Source of the DNA: Whitmania pigra
Lineage: Eukaryota; Annelida; Clitellata; Hirudinida; Haemopidae
DNA: 64,000 nt
Direction: 5' to 3'
Assembly (NCBI GenBank): GCA_021613335.1
Contig: JAJTWR010000021.1
Coordinates: 2,086,001 to 2,150,000, forward strand
In this document: positions 37,023-51,500 of the stretch, piece by piece
Position numbering within the stretch: position 1 is the first letter of the stretch
Layout of the letters: every line of letters begins with the position of its first letter
Program-made: the position numbers and the translations under genes
The notes under the pieces: generated by a model
What the model saw: the letters and a program-made list of their open reading frames with translations, nothing else
What the model was told of the DNA's origin: nothing
The model's database searches: none

Positions 37023-39049
37023 ATGAAATCAATGAAGCACATATTTGATGAATTAAAAAACGATGCAATCTTCAAAGGCTCGGACCCAAAGCAATACTTT
37101 GGTAAGTCTAATATAATGTTTCATAAATGTTTAAATTTTGTGCCAAAAATCGCTTTGTAATTTAAAGACCGTACAAATGTATTAGTGTACATGGAAGATG
37201 CTGTTTCCCAGTTATTACAACAAAAAGACGAAGTTCCACGGATAAATGCAAATAAATTCTTCTTCAATTAGTATGTTTATTTAGTTAAATTGCTTATTTA
37301 AATAACTCTTCAACCACGCTATTGTCACTTTTTGAAAGTTTTACAAGTGTCAAGAGGGGCAGCCATACACTCTTTAGGTAGATTGCTTATACTTGATCCA
37401 ACCACATCTATGCTGTAAAGTTTATTTATTTGCAGAGAATTTAATTTTGTTTCTGCAACCCTCCACAATCGCCTATCATTCATAAAAAATTATTGGAAGT
37501 CTTTTACAAATATTGGCAAGAAAGGAGGTTTGAATCTCATTCATGAATGAATTGTATTGCTTTAATTGGAGATAAGACATTGAAACTGTAATATTTACTC
37601 TCAAGTGAAATAGAATTAAACCAATTTTAGAATTAACTTCTGCTGAAGAATACCACTCATTTGCACTTCTTTTGTGTCCAGACTTTCCATGGTCTATCAT
37701 CCAGAAAAGTTTCAAGTAATATTTGATGGAAAACATTTTGAATTAAATGATTTCAAGAAATGAGTAATTTGCTACAACTTCAAAATGCAGCCACAACGAA
37801 ATTAAACAGCAACCACTTTTCTCACACAACATTATTATTTATGATATTATTATAATTTAATAAATAATTTTAAAATTTTAGAAATAATGATAAGTAAGAA
37901 GTTGAAATCATGTTTCAGGATTCCAATGATGGGCGAATCAGAAGGAAGTTTATTAAGTTATCCTGACTTTTTATATTCTTTCCATTCGCAGTTTTGTTAT
38001 GACGGTAAGCATCTGCTAGGATTTGTTTACTAATAATAGGTTATAATTTCACTTAATAACTGAGGTTTGAGTCTTTTGCAAAATAAAGCCAAGAAATATA
38101 AAATTTAAAAAATAAAAGTAATATCAAAGCATGTAACTTCAATCTATATCTTTATATCTCCTTGCAGATTTCATTGTCAAATGTCAAAAAACATTTTCTT
38201 CTCTCACAAACTCGACCGAGAAGAGAGCTGAGCAAGAGGGAAACAACAAAGTTGACTCGACAAAGTTTCTGAGGAGAATCAAAACTTTTCATCGTGACGA
38301 AGCTATCGACTGGTTAATGCCATTCACCAAATTATTCTTTAAAACTGCTCTTAAAAGCCATCTATACAATTAAATAAATTTCATTTACTAAATCATGTCA
38401 CGACAAACATTAGAATAAAACATTATTGGCAATTTTGGCCAAATTATTTCTAAAAATTCTAAATTATTTCAAAATACTTTGAAAGAAGTATGAATGTCAA
38501 TAACATGTTGGAATATTTTAACAACATACATCAGACTTTAATAGAAATTAACCTGCTGATGCTTTATGAAAACTTTTCTTAAACTGTTAATTCATGCTTT
38601 AAATACATATAATGTATGACAAATGAAAGCACATTACATCATATCATCTGATGCATTAACCCATGAGCATTAAATAAGCATCCTCAACAACAATGTTCTT
38701 GAAATTATAATAAAATATAAACATGTTCCAGTCCCCCTATAACAATAATTGAGGAAATTCTACAGCAGTACGATCAGATATCATTTGCACAATTTCTTTA
38801 CTCACTCATGCAACATAAAGAACTCATCAGACACACAGGTACAGTCAATAAAAATTATTGATTACCAATAATATGATGATAATGATAATAATAATAACAA
38901 CAATAATATCATTAATTGATACCCGCCGCAAACACCTCCCAATTAAACATTATTCTTGATAATTCTTCTCCACTACAGGAGCTTTACCTGCAAGGTCACA
39001 CTTGTGCGAATGTGATGACAGTCAACCAAATATGTTAGTAGCCGTTTGA
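37023..39049 (+). CDS. CSTPP1: CSTPP1 (C11orf49), regulator of the tubulin polyglutamylase complex
   Basis: In mammals this protein binds centriolar satellites and the TTLL1 tubulin polyglutamylase complex and affects microtubule glutamylation. Nine exons join in phase to 265 aa (human 331): 37023-37101, 37168-37270, 37348-37377, 37436-37527, 37631-37715, 37919-38004, 38168-38312, 38732-38838 and 38979-39049. Matches to the human protein run in order: VLVYMEDAVSQLL, a FREFNFVSATLHNRLSFI block, then EEYHSFALLLCPDFP, YPDFLYSFHSQF and a C-terminal CPPITIIEEIL. The fold is probably calmodulin-like dimerisation plus helical regions. The human Ser-rich C-terminal tail is missing; the protein ends soon after the GALPA motif. 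The start Met was chosen as the first in the exon; Met-4 of the model is an alternative. Confidence 0.9.
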
Positions 39050-39148
39050 AATTCCTTCAGATAAAGATGAGCAATAATTGTTGAATAACTTCAAAACATT
39101 GGTATTTCTCAAATGTACTCAAAAACCATCATAACCTTCTTTTGTTTC

Positions 39149-39154
39149 AATAAA
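39149..39154 (+). terminator. Poly(A) signal of CSTPP1
   Basis: AATAAA lies 100 bases after the CSTPP1 stop codon. The 39.16-39.72 kb stretch beyond it, up to the oppositely oriented gene, shows no exon. Confidence 0.6.
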
Positions 39155-39716
39155 TTTCAAAGTGATTATTTGGTATTTATCTCATTATTTATCTTGAAAT
39201 TGCATGAATGTGTGCCACTGACATATCCAGACAACAAGACAAACATTTAAGACATTACAAAATGCAATTCATCAGTGTGCCCCGCTTCTCTATGATCTAA
39301 TTGATAAATGAATGTTTAAAATTGGTCCAGGAACCAGACAGAAGATGTATGGGAATGAATTTCAGGTCTGATGATTCAAATAATCACCAGACACAATTTA
39401 AACTAAACACAATTACAGCTTTAATTTGTTTTTGCTCAACTCACTTTCACATTCATTTATGGAAGATTTTAATGATGAGATGGAATACGGATGGATGGCT
39501 TATATTAACATAAATGAATTTTAATTTCAATATATTTAACAGGCAGTAACATCTTACAAAATGACATGGGACAATTACCAAATAAATGTAAATTTAATAT
39601 TTCAGGGTTAAAAGCATGCTCCACTGAAATTAAAGTCAAGAAGTGCAAGCACATGCTGTTATGAAACTGATAAATTATGCAATTATTATATATGAAATTA
39701 TGTAGACTGTTGTTGA

Positions 39717-39722
39717 TTTATT
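39717..39722 (-). terminator. Poly(A) signal of the questin oxidase-like gene
   Basis: TTTATT on the plus strand reads AATAAA on the minus strand about 97 bases past the stop. CSTPP1 and this gene converge here. Confidence 0.55.
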
Positions 39723-39818
39723 TAAAATGAATTATACTTTTAAAGCATCTTGATATATATCACCAGCAGACAGTACAATGTTCACATAATTTATGATAAA
39801 TATATTGTAGAAAAGCAT

Positions 39819-41338
39819 CTATATGAAAAGATCATACTTCAATGCAATTTCTGAAGCCAATTTGCAAGCATTTATGCCACCATCATTTTCTAAATTGTTT
39901 GATGACGACATGTCAGTCTTCCAGCAAGTCATGACAAGCTTGTAGACGTGCTCATCTCTTTCTTCAGCCAGTGAGTCCCTAATTATCTCACTCCAACTCC
40001 TTTCTCTGATTTGAAGATCATGCTGAACCTCAGAAAGAGATTTCAGTTCTGGAGTATTCCGAGCCAAGTACACAGCCAGTAAAGCACAAATAAAGACTTT
40101 GACCATCTTGTGCACTTCGCTCAAGTTGATGCGATTGCATACTCTAAGAACTATCTAAAAATGCAAATATTTAATTAATTTTCGGAATTATCTCAACAAA
40201 TTATTTAAACCAAACAAATTCAAACCTGCTTCAAAGCCCATGCAGATGTAATGCCATGAAGAAAAAAGAAATCACACAGTGTCTCTGATCTGGCAAATAA
40301 TCCAACTGTGACTCTTATTATAGAATCAAAAAATGAATTTAGGCACGATTCCTGATTTTCCTGAGGAAATTGTATTCCAACTTCTTGAGCATATTTAACC
40401 AGATCTGCTTGCCTTAAAAGTTTTGATATTCTTATCAATATTTTATATATTTAAAGTAAAACTCATCGAATAAAAATTAAAAATTTTATGGTTACGAATT
40501 ATGAGACCTGGTTCCATATAACACCTCTAGGAAAGTGACCAATCTACTTTTGTTTATTATATCATCGTGTCGCTTGTCGCTTTCTTCCTTGAGATAAGCG
40601 TTCAGTTCATTATCAGACTTTAAATCTTTCAGGACAGCGAATATGTCCTTTTTGCCACATCCAATGTTATCTAGCGGCTGGTCACCACTTAAACCGAAAT
40701 AAACTGTCACAGCATACGCTAATCCTTCGCAAACGATTCTGAAAATAAAGAAAACGTTGTCATTGTCTAATCTATAAAAAAATCTTAGATAATCGATAAC
40801 GAAATCACGCAATAAAATCATACCATTACCTAGGATGATCGATGCTAAGGCCGTATCCTATTTGAATGAGTGAGTGCAGAGCAGATCCCAAAAGTCCAGC
40901 ATACAGCTGATTATCAACGTATTCGTTAATAACTAAATCTTCTAAATCACTTTTATACTTATCCTCGAGTAATTTTTCGAAGTGCGAAACCAAAAAATAA
41001 AAGTATTTCTTCTGGCCACGCATATTTTTCAATGCATTTGACATCTGAAAAAAAGTAAATTAGTTCAAGATGTATTAATATCTGATAACGAAGGCTACCT
41101 CCACTTCGTCCATATCCTTAAATTTAGTTACATCTTCCAAGGCTTTGTACTTATCAGCCTCGAAGAGGTCTTTAGTATACCAATCCTTAAATTTTACCAA
41201 ATCTGCTTCTGTTCCGCCCAGATTATGGATGGCTATTAAGCCTTGGCTCAGGTGATTGAAATAATATTTTTCGTAGTTAACATGATATTTCAGAGTCGAG
41301 TTATTTGTAAGCAACATCTTTAACTTTTCGCTATCCAT
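39819..41338 (-). CDS. Questin oxidase-like protein (DUF4243 family)
   Basis: Five exons join in phase to 402 aa: 41338-41099, 41044-40830, 40738-40508, 40412-40226 and 40154-39819. The hallmark is an LHSLIQIGYGLSIDHPR stretch followed by IVCEGLAYAVTVYFG, the block that defines the questin oxidase family, in which fungal members carry out Baeyer-Villiger ring opening of questin in geodin-type biosynthesis. The length fits the family's usual size. No nucleotide-binding Rossmann motif is visible, in line with the family. There is no signal peptide. The substrate in an animal is unknown and should not be assumed to be an anthraquinone. The gene converges on CSTPP1 and diverges from ARID4. Confidence 0.8.
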
Positions 41339-42516
41339 TTTGGTGGGCTGTAAAGTATTGATCTCTTAGTAAAGCTAAACGCGCCGTTAAATACGAGTTA
41401 AAATAAGTCAGATGACTGTCTGAGGGTCGAGGTTCACGTAAAGTCTAATTTTATCTGCTGAAAAAAGTAAGCAAAACAATTTAACAACCTTGAGGTTACT
41501 GCATTTTACTTGATTTAACGTAATTAAAATCGCGCTTGAATCGTCGACAAGCCAAATGAGCCACAAATATATAAATGTTAACTCTAATGTTAATATAAAC
41601 AAACTTTTAAAATACTAAGCATTATCTTGAGGGTTATTGAAATCCGATCTTACAGACATCAAGTTATTTGTACAAAATATTTGTCTATTCTAACTCTAAT
41701 TCCTGTTCTCATATCCGCATTAATTTCACTTATCATAAATAATAAAAAGTTTAATAACAAATAGAAGGTGGCCTCAAGAAAATAATACTTTATATGCAAA
41801 TTAATGGGCATGCCTCTCCATTGTCTCCATCCGTTTCTATAACCACGGATTTCATTTTTTTCTGCGTTGGTAGAAACATTAATTTTTTTATTGTTCTATA
41901 TAAATATAACACAATTAAACAAACTTTTAGACGACTTAGGTAAAACTTTTAGATACATATCATTTAACCAATTGAAGATGCAATTAAATTAAAATTTAAT
42001 TATCTAATCAAGCAAGTCAAGTAGATGTTAGAAGTACAAAATTAATAAAAGAAACTGTGTCACTGATATTAATTATTATTATTTGATGCCTGCTTCGAAA
42101 TACAACTTTGTGGCTCATCAATTTTGCTACCAGTAAAAAAAAACAGTAGAGGTGCCAGGCAAGAATGCAAGCATTGCCAATAATTTGAAAATAATCATAA
42201 CTATTTTGTTTAAAACACTATCAGCAATATTGTTTAATTTTTCTTGAAAAAATGTAATGAATTATAAGTATTGTGTGTTAATTTTGAATTAGGTAAAACT
42301 GTTTGTTTACATTTTTTACGCTTGAAGCCCATTGGTTCGTGAAGCGCTCTCTTTCGCATGCGTAGCATAATGTCCGATCGGCCTGTTTTACTATGACATT
42401 AAGTTCTCCTAAAAAACGATAAAGTTGGCGATTGTTGGTTTTGTATTGTTAGCAAATTTGATATAGTTGTCAAGAGTTAAAGTTACATTTGTCATTTGAT
42501 TTGCCATTATACTCAA
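41339..42516. other. Spacer between the questin oxidase-like gene and ARID4
   Basis: No supported exon. The 1.2-kb gap separates two divergent start codons and should include both promoters. A GC-richer patch lies near 42325-42390 (GAAGCGCTCTCTTTCGCATGCG), plausibly near the ARID4 transcription start. Confidence 0.5.
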
Positions 42517-45500
42517 ATGGTTAGTATTCTTGAACTTTGCCAGATTTTGTCGAACAAATTTCTCTAATAAGAAGAATAAACTTTAGTATTAATTGGCAAT
42601 ATTTAGATATAGTATAAAGGGAGTTTGATTATTGGATGGACAAAAAGAATATGAACACATTTTGATGAAAACCCATTAGAATCTCGACACATTTCTAGCT
42701 CGAAATTACAATCTTAAAACAAAATCTCTTGCCATGCAATTGCTTAACCTTTCAAATCACTGGAAACCAAATTGATGGTTTTTCGTTACAGTTAAGCGAC
42801 GATCCTCCATTTTTAAGCGAGGGTGACGAAGTCAGTGCTAAGTACAAGGGTGCCTTCTGCGAGGCTGTCATCACAAACGTGCAAAAACGCGTCGAATGCA
42901 GGGTGAGTGTTGATGTGTGCTGGATTCTGTAAATTGGAACTGTGATTATTACACTATTTTGATGAATGTTCAACTAGGTCACCCTCAAGCAAGACCAAAA
43001 GACTTCAATTTTTTATGATTCTGACATTAAAGGTGCTTTAAAGGTAATCTGATAATTATTTAAAACAATTGAATGATCCTTTCAATGCCAATTTTCTTAA
43101 TGTGTTGCAGGTTGGATCAGTTGTTGAGGTAAAGAAAGACCAGAGCAAATATGTTGAAGGAACCATTGTTAAAATCACTGACCAGAGCATGTACACCGTT
43201 GGTGAGGCTGAATTGTTAACTGTTGATTCTCATAGGGTTTATATCATATGTTTTAAAACATGCCTAATTGTTGTACATCTTATTTTCAGTGTTTGATGAT
43301 GGTGACAGTAATACTTTGAAAAGATCAAAATTATGCCCAAAAGGAGACAGGCACTTCACAAAGAGCAATGTTAGTACTCAATTTAGTCAACAATAAATTA
43401 GATTCTTTCATCTCTAAATTGGAATCATATTGGAGCAACTTGTGTTATCAGAGCCTTGATGGCTTGCCTCTGACACACCCCGAACATTTCTGGTCTCCTG
43501 TGAAAAAAGAATCAAGGACAAAGTCATCTACTACAAATGCTGGGTTGGTTTTTTATTGGTAGTGTTGGGGCTAAGTTTTAAAAGGATTTTGTTTTGGAGA
43601 TGGCACTTAAAATTTAGTAAACATTATGAAAATGAATTGGAGCCTATTGAAATTAGTTTTGCCTTTCTTTGCTTGAAACATCAGTGAAAGTCACCTGAAA
43701 TTCATTTTTCTGCTTCTCTTAGGTTCTCAAAAGGCCATTTAAAGTTGATTAATTTTTCTCCCAAAAGGTGGTTTTGGATTTCTGGTATTCTTTCCTCCTT
43801 GTTCTTTTCTACCTTTCAATCTGTCTGAGATCTTCTCAGTTAATTGAAAATATGGAAAGAATTACACGTAGATGACCTTCATAAAACTATTGCTGCACAT
43901 TTTTTAGGAAGTCGACAATGTTTTGCAGGTCTGAATCTGATTCAGACGACGAAGATGACGAAGAACGAAGGCAGTTCTCGAAATTCGAAGACGAACCTGC
44001 AGAGTCAAAAAATGGCGACAGGCCGAAACAAAGAACAGAAGACAGTTCGGAGATCAAGTGGGACGAGAGCAGGATCGGAAGCTCCTCAGGGGAGGCGGAG
44101 AAGTCGTCTGCTTGGTGGATGGATGCTTACCAGGATATGATTGGCAGGTTGGCTCTCTTAGAAGTGGAGGACAAAACCAAGAAACAAGTTCAGATTGTTC
44201 CCGTGCTGGTCTGTCTGCCCGGGGCCGATGAGAACAGGGGAGCGATCACACCCGGACACGTTCTCGTCAGGTCGTTCAAGGACAGCAAATTGTGAGTTCG
44301 GCGTCTTGTTTTTGTTTTCTCGAGGTTGTTTGCGGCACGATGGAGAAGGAGATGAAAGTTTGGTGAAAGAAAAATTATATTTTGCATGTTCAATTTGGTG
44401 TAAAATGGCACATAGAGCTCAAAATGACAAGCAATGTGAGATATTCTTAAAAAACATAACCAGGAAGTTTTTTTATTTAGATTAAGAATTAAGTGCAAAT
44501 TATACAAATAAAATTTTTAAAATAGAAACAAATTTTGTTGCATAAAAATATCATTAGAACATTCTCTAAAGATAAATTAATAAATTTAATTGCCTTGTCA
44601 TCTAGTTTTATTTAAAACCCAAAACATTGTTTTAGCATGTTATTCCTTTCTCTTTTTGGTGATAACATCCACACATCAAGTTTTATTGGGAAAATTAGGG
44701 TTTTGATGAAAATTTCATTGAGATTCTCTTAAATGGTTTTAGTGTTGCATTGCCATGAATCGTGCATCATGAGAGAATAAAGCAGATTCAAGTCAGGGGA
44801 ACATGCAGGTCATTCTGTAACCTTCATGTTGAAGTCCTGGAATAATGCTCTGGTTGCCTCTAAATATGAAATGGAGCATTATCTTGCTGAAATTCATGTT
44901 CAACAAAAGGGAGGAGATGATGATGATCCATGAACATTATGATTTCTGAGAGTTTTGCCTCCCTTTCAAAAGCACTAGTTCAGTCTGTCCAAATGCTAAA
45001 ATTCCTTCCCATACCATTGTAGAACCTTCTACATGTTTCCTGCCAACAAACATCTTTTTCTTTTGTGAGATCATGCCAGTGGTATTAAAAACTTCCTGGC
45101 CCATCAAAGTTGAATTTGTTTTTCATTTGGAAATCACACGATTCCACCTTTCATTGCAATGGACCAACTCTTTGGACCAAAGGAGAAGTATTTTCTTGTA
45201 CCCATAATTAATATTATGTTGCAATTGCTGGTGTTGTGTGATTAAATAAAAACATAACGAAAATAAAAACAGCCATTTATGACCCTTCTTTGTCTTCCAG
45301 TTTTTTGGTTCCGGGATCATCTCTGAAGGATTTTAACTATTCACTTGCCACTCGGACATGCAAGTGGACGAAGATGGGAGTAGAACGAGCTCAACAATAC
45401 ATGGAGAGGATTGAAGTACCTGGTGATTGGGATAAAAAGGAACTTCTTGGGTGGTCTGAAGATGATGGAGATAGTGTAAGTGGTTCTGTTTTTTTCTTTA

Positions 45501-48500
45501 CCGAATAAATTATGCAATGTTGCTACATTGGTTGTTATTACATGGTTGTTAGAATGCAATATTTTGTGATGATGCAGATGTCAGATGATGAACAGAACGA
45601 AAAGAAGGATCGGTTTGTGGCAGAGTTGTATCGGTTCATGGACGAGAGGGGAACTCCCATCAATAAAGTTCCGTCCATTGTGCCAGGTGTCGACGTCAAC
45701 CTTTGCTCGTTATACAGAGCTGTGCAGTCCCTCGGTGGATACAACAAGGTATACTTGATCTTCTTTCAAATTATTGCATCATGATTTCCATTTAATGTAC
45801 TCAAAAGGAGACTTTTATCAATTGTCATTGATTATTAATGAAGTGTTATCTTGTTGTGATAAGTACCGACTGATAATTCTTCATGGTTTCGGTCATTAAG
45901 AAAATGTTGTTTGAAATTTCAGGTGACAAACCTCATGAAATGGAATGCTGTCCTTGTAAAACTCAATCTTAAAAACGATGTCGTAGCTGCCAGCAAAGTA
46001 AAAGAGACCTATAAAAAGTTTGTTTGGTTGGATTTTTTTATTTTAATCTTTTGAGTGCCTTATTTATTGGCACTACAATCGCCTGACCATTTGCATGGCA
46101 CATGTGTCCAAGGTTGCCCATGGCATTGCAGGCTGGTTACTATTTTTTCCATAAGAAGGAATGCAATCCAATGAACTTGGGGCATGTGTATTTTTTATGT
46201 GAGTTTCTAGTGAGAAATTTACTTCTTTTGTTTTCAGGTTTCTTCATGCTTTTGAAGAGATAGACAAGAGACTTGGCTGCAGTATGATCTTGCCAAACAA
46301 GGTGAGATCAACTCCAGGTAGAAACCTTTTGTCTTTTAGGGAAAGAGATGTGGATGGAAAGAAGGATACGAAGTCAAAGAAATGCTTGAATGCAAACATT
46401 GCTTCTCAATGCCCTTCAGTTGATGAGAGTGAAAACAAAGTGAGCTTCAACAATTTCTTTACTATCAGTTTTATTCAAATCTTAGTTGTTCTTATGATTT
46501 GTATTTAATTCCACATTTAAAATTGTATGTTTATTTAGCGCAATAAATATGTTTGTCATCATCGCCAGAATCTGTCACCACCAACCTCCGCCCAGAATGT
46601 TTCGTCTGATAATCAAGGCGCTTCCACACCGCTCAGTGCAAGGCCTGGTAAAAAGATTAAAGATGCCCAAAAGACTTCTCCCGTTTCCAATGAAGCTTCG
46701 AGCAGGTTGTGATAAGCATTCATGTTGATGATGATGATGATTGTCAGAACATATGTAAACAAAACACTTTCCTTCAAAACATGTCAATTGCCGTTTTCAG
46801 TGCCTTACAAATGGCCATTATTTATCGAATGCGAGGGCACTGTAATCAAAAATTTGACAAATGTCGGTTAATTATTAAAATTAATTTGATGGAATGCTGT
46901 TTCATCAGATCCGTAAAGACACCTAAGGCCGAATCTGAACGATCGGATTCCAGCAGCTTGGTGAAGGTGGGGAAAGTTAAAGATGCAAATCCAAAAAGTC
47001 TAAGGAAACTGAGCAGAGAAGAATTTGAAAAGAGATCAAAAGAGGATGAAAAGCCATCTCTACTTCAGTCTCAAAGCAATCCCAACCTCATGACTGGCCT
47101 CAGAAAGACAGGGGAGTTGAAGGCTCAAAAAGCAGGAGAGGTGAAAATTCAGAAGGCAGCTTCGGACGACATGAACAGGGAGAGTCGGTCGAGGCCGGGC
47201 AATAAAACCCCTTCTTCGCTGAAACATGCCAAGAGTGAGTAGCGTTCATTGCCTTCATGACCTCTGCTTATTTAATCGACTCCCAATTCATCCTCATCGT
47301 CGTCACTATGAAATTAATTCAAAGTTATTCTTCCAAATAAATCCTTACAGGTGGTGATATTGATGGTGGAAAGATGGAGCGGATCAGGAGCTCCATCAAG
47401 GTGGACTGGAGTGAAGAGGCCAAGAAGTCTGAGAAACTTGAGAAACTCATCCCAGCCACAGGCAGAAGGGTTGGTCATTTTAATTGATTGACTGATAATT
47501 AATTAATTTAAGAGCTTGTAATTTTAACTGACAATAATTGGTTGGTCGATAATTATCTAATTTAAGGGTTGGTCATTTTAATTGATTAATTGCTTAATTT
47601 AACTCAATGGTGTCAAATTGGGTAATTTTGTTACTACCTATCGGAACAATTTATTACAATTGTGCATTTTATTTATTCATAAAATATTCGTATTTTGCTC
47701 TCGCTTTATGGTGTTATAAATATTTGTTCATCTTCCTAATAAAATAGACTTTGAGGAGGTTAGCATCGAGTAATGCAAGTGAAGAAGCCAAGATTCAAGA
47801 TGTGTCTGGGAGTGATGCTGGACACAGCAGAAGGTTGGCATTTCTTAATCTGCCTTTCAATGTTTATTTGAAAATTGTTTCATCAGTTTGTTAGCTTTCA
47901 TTTCATTTGTTCCACAATAATAAGATTGTGAAATAATAATTCATCAATGTATTTAATGGTGTGTTAAACAGTGAACTTCAATACTTTTAGGAGATCGGAT
48001 GACATCCTCGGTGCAGGAACGAGGGTGGTCGTCAGGTATGGAAAGGGTAAAATATCCAAGACCTACGAAGCCAAGGTTGTTTCTTGTTCAGAATGTTATT
48101 GTGTCACATTTTAATGCTAACACAAAAGTGTGCTAAAAAAATCACGCTGCATGTCTTGTGAGAACAATGAAATAAGTTACAACATCACTTTTAAGTGCAC
48201 TTTTAACTTTGACAGGTGCTTGAGGTTGACATGAAACAAGGCATTCTAAAATACCTTGTTCACTACAATGGCTGGAACTCGAGGTATGATGAATGGCTGG
48301 AAAGAGAAGAAATTGTAAATGTGGTCGAGTTCATTCAGCCTTCAACAACTGACCTCGAGAAGGTCAAAAACCCCTGCCACCAGGCCAAGGTAGTGCAGAC
48401 AGAATCATCTGCTTCTAACCTATTTGACATAGTTTAATGTCTGCTGGAGATGGCGTTTTTTATTCCCGGAAAATGTTCAGATCAATGTTGAACTCAGCTT

Positions 48501-51500
48501 AATGTCTATTCATAGATTTTGGCAGTTTCTCTGATTAAATGTGTTAATTATGCTTAGAGTATGGCCACCTTTGCATTATGAGGATGGTGAAGTGGATAGT
48601 GATGGTATTGATGATGATGGTCGTGGAGTTGATGGTGATTGTTGTGGTATTGATGATGATGTGACATACAGGCATCCAGGAAGAAATCATCTGCAAAGAT
48701 AGGTGATGACAACTTGTCACTGTTGAAGCAGAAAAAGAATGTTGATGACAACAACCATCATCATCATCAACACCGTGCAATATGTGACGAACATCCTCGC
48801 ACCGTCGGAAGGAAAAGAGCTTCAAGAACAACAAGGTCGACTGCCTCCAACGAATCAAACGAGCAAAACATTTCAGGTACAATCAATGATGATTATATAT
48901 TGTAGTATTACATATTGTAGTAGATTAACAGTCCAAGTGTGACAATATTATTAGTAGTTATGCCTCTAGCTTTACTTTTAGGAATGCAAACATATCGGTT
49001 GACTCGAGCATTAATAAATAAAAATACTGGCAGTTTATTTAATTGAAGAATAATCATCGCATAACCGTTGCATACTTTTGAATAGACGAAGAATCAAACA
49101 GCAAAGATGCGAGCGATGATGACGAAGCAGATGAAGTCGACAAGGACTCGGTTAAAGAAAGTCAGTTGCATGCAAAACCAGATGAAGTTGAAGTAAAGCA
49201 AAAACTATTGCCCGAAGATGATGAAATTAAGGATGAAATGAAAGATATTGTTGCTGATGGTAATGTGGAGCATGGCCGTGTTGACAGCACTGAAGCCAAA
49301 GTGGAACAGTTTGAGATTATTGGAGCTACTGATAAACATGCGGAGAATATGGAATGTCAGGAAGATGATCAGATACAACATGGTAATGTTGAAATAAGCA
49401 ATGAACAGGAGGATGATGATGTCATGAATAACTCCGGCCTCGGTCCTCCGACTCTCTTCAGTTCTCAAGAAATGGATAAAGAGTACTCAGGCCTTTTGGG
49501 AAACAAGCGACTCTCGTCAAGTGCCGATTGTCTGCCGTGTTTGATCAACGAGAAGGAAGTCGCGGACGAGGATCAACCCGCCGAAGGAGTTTCCGCTCGG
49601 TCGGATTTCGGAACGGAGGAGCATTTACAATCTGCAGAAACAAAAACGTGCCAAAAACTGGCGAGGAAACGTAAATCTTCTGAGACGGAAGAAGAGAACG
49701 TCGGGCACAAGAGGCAGGCCCTTGACTCGTCCGTCGAAGCTCAGGTGGACATAGATGTTGTGAATGAGGTGATTCAATCCAACGAAGATGCCGCTTTAGA
49801 AGCAACCATGTGCGAAGCCGAACTAATGACGGAAACTGTCGTCACCTCGCTGGAGGAAAAGTTGGAAGAGGTGGAAGATGCTGCAGAGAAGTATGTCGAG
49901 TAATTTCTTATTAGATACTTGTGCTTGATGAAAATATTCATCGTCAAACTTATTGTCTCCGGTGTAGTGACGGATCTTGCGAGGATTTGAACTCTAGCCA
50001 GCTCCATCCAGGTTCGGAGTGGGTGGACAGCATGGAGAACTTCATTGAAAATGAGGTTGACTGCACTCTGCTATCCCAGTTTGCAAACGAATGTACGAAG
50101 GAATCGGACAACATGATGTAAGTTGTTTGTCTTTTTTAAACCTTATAATTTCTTAATCGGTCTCTTGTCAATTATCGATTTTGCAAACATTGTTCCATGA
50201 AACCAGGTCGAACAGACTCACCACGTCTGCCGATAATTCACCACCGGAGACTTCTTCCGACGACTGTTGCCTCGAACCTGCAGAGGTCACCGTCGGTGAC
50301 GACGACGACGAAGAGGAAGACGAAGATGAAGAGAAAGAAGACGAGGATGAGTGTGTAATGGCAACGAGAGGAGATGACGAAGAGGGCAGCACCAGAAGCG
50401 AGAGGGAAGCCAACCAGGAAGTGGCCTCCTACATGAAGCATTCCAAGTCGCCACTTCAGCCGATCATAGACTCTCCTTCTGCAAATGAGTTCAGCACTGC
50501 TTCGAACGACAGCTGCTCAGGTGAACATTAATTTGTCCGTTCTGTCACGGTAATGTCATGGTTTGTAATGTTTTGCTGGAGCTTTGAGCATAGGCAAAAC
50601 CAGCTCACTGGTTGGGTAATGTAGGTTTCCGCTATTAGGATTTTTTTTTTATTTGTACTTTCCAATTTTTGAGCACCTTACTTATCTGGCTAGGACGTGA
50701 AGACACTTCTTAATCAATCCACCACTTGCTCCCTTGCCGTGCAGGCTGGGTTGTGAATATGACACTTAACAACCATTGTTATTACTGCCTCGTGCAGGAA
50801 CGCTACCCATTCGGTGTACCCTACTATCTCTGGCAGCCCCAACCATAAAAATACTAGAAAACTTACAACTATTTGTCATATAAACATTATTTCCATGCTT
50901 ATGAACAATGTTTTCAGTAAGTTTCATAATGTGCATTCATATTTGCAAGTGATACCTTGATTATTAGGCAGTGATTGTTTTAATTTCTGTTTCCTTCATT
51001 TAGGGCAACTGTTTTATTAAGTTGAATTTTTAATAATTATTGATTAACTTTAGTTATGTGGCAATTGCAGTATTTTTTTTATTACTAGTAACTTTATTTA
51101 TAATTTGGAAATTGTCAAGTTAATTAGAAGCAAAAAGAATTAGGTAAATCTTGTTATTTGCCATCATCTTTGATGTCTTTACCTTTTCACAGCATCTATG
51201 CCACAATTTGCAAAGTTACTTGAGTGGTGCATTATTTGCAGAATTGAAAAGACTTGTCTAGTGGATATCTTTGTAATGAATACAAATTTGTAAAATAAAA
51301 ACAAACTGTGCAAAGAATAACAAATGTGATATTTGAATGTTAATTGATTTTTACTCAATTCAGCGCTTGGAAGGAAGGAGGAGGTAGGCTGTCGAATGAA
51401 GCGGAAAAAGTCCGAGGACTCGTGTTCCGCTCCCCCGAGGAAGAAATTGAGGAAGGATGGAAATTCAGCTGGAGTCACCCTTAGGAGGAGAAGGTCAACC

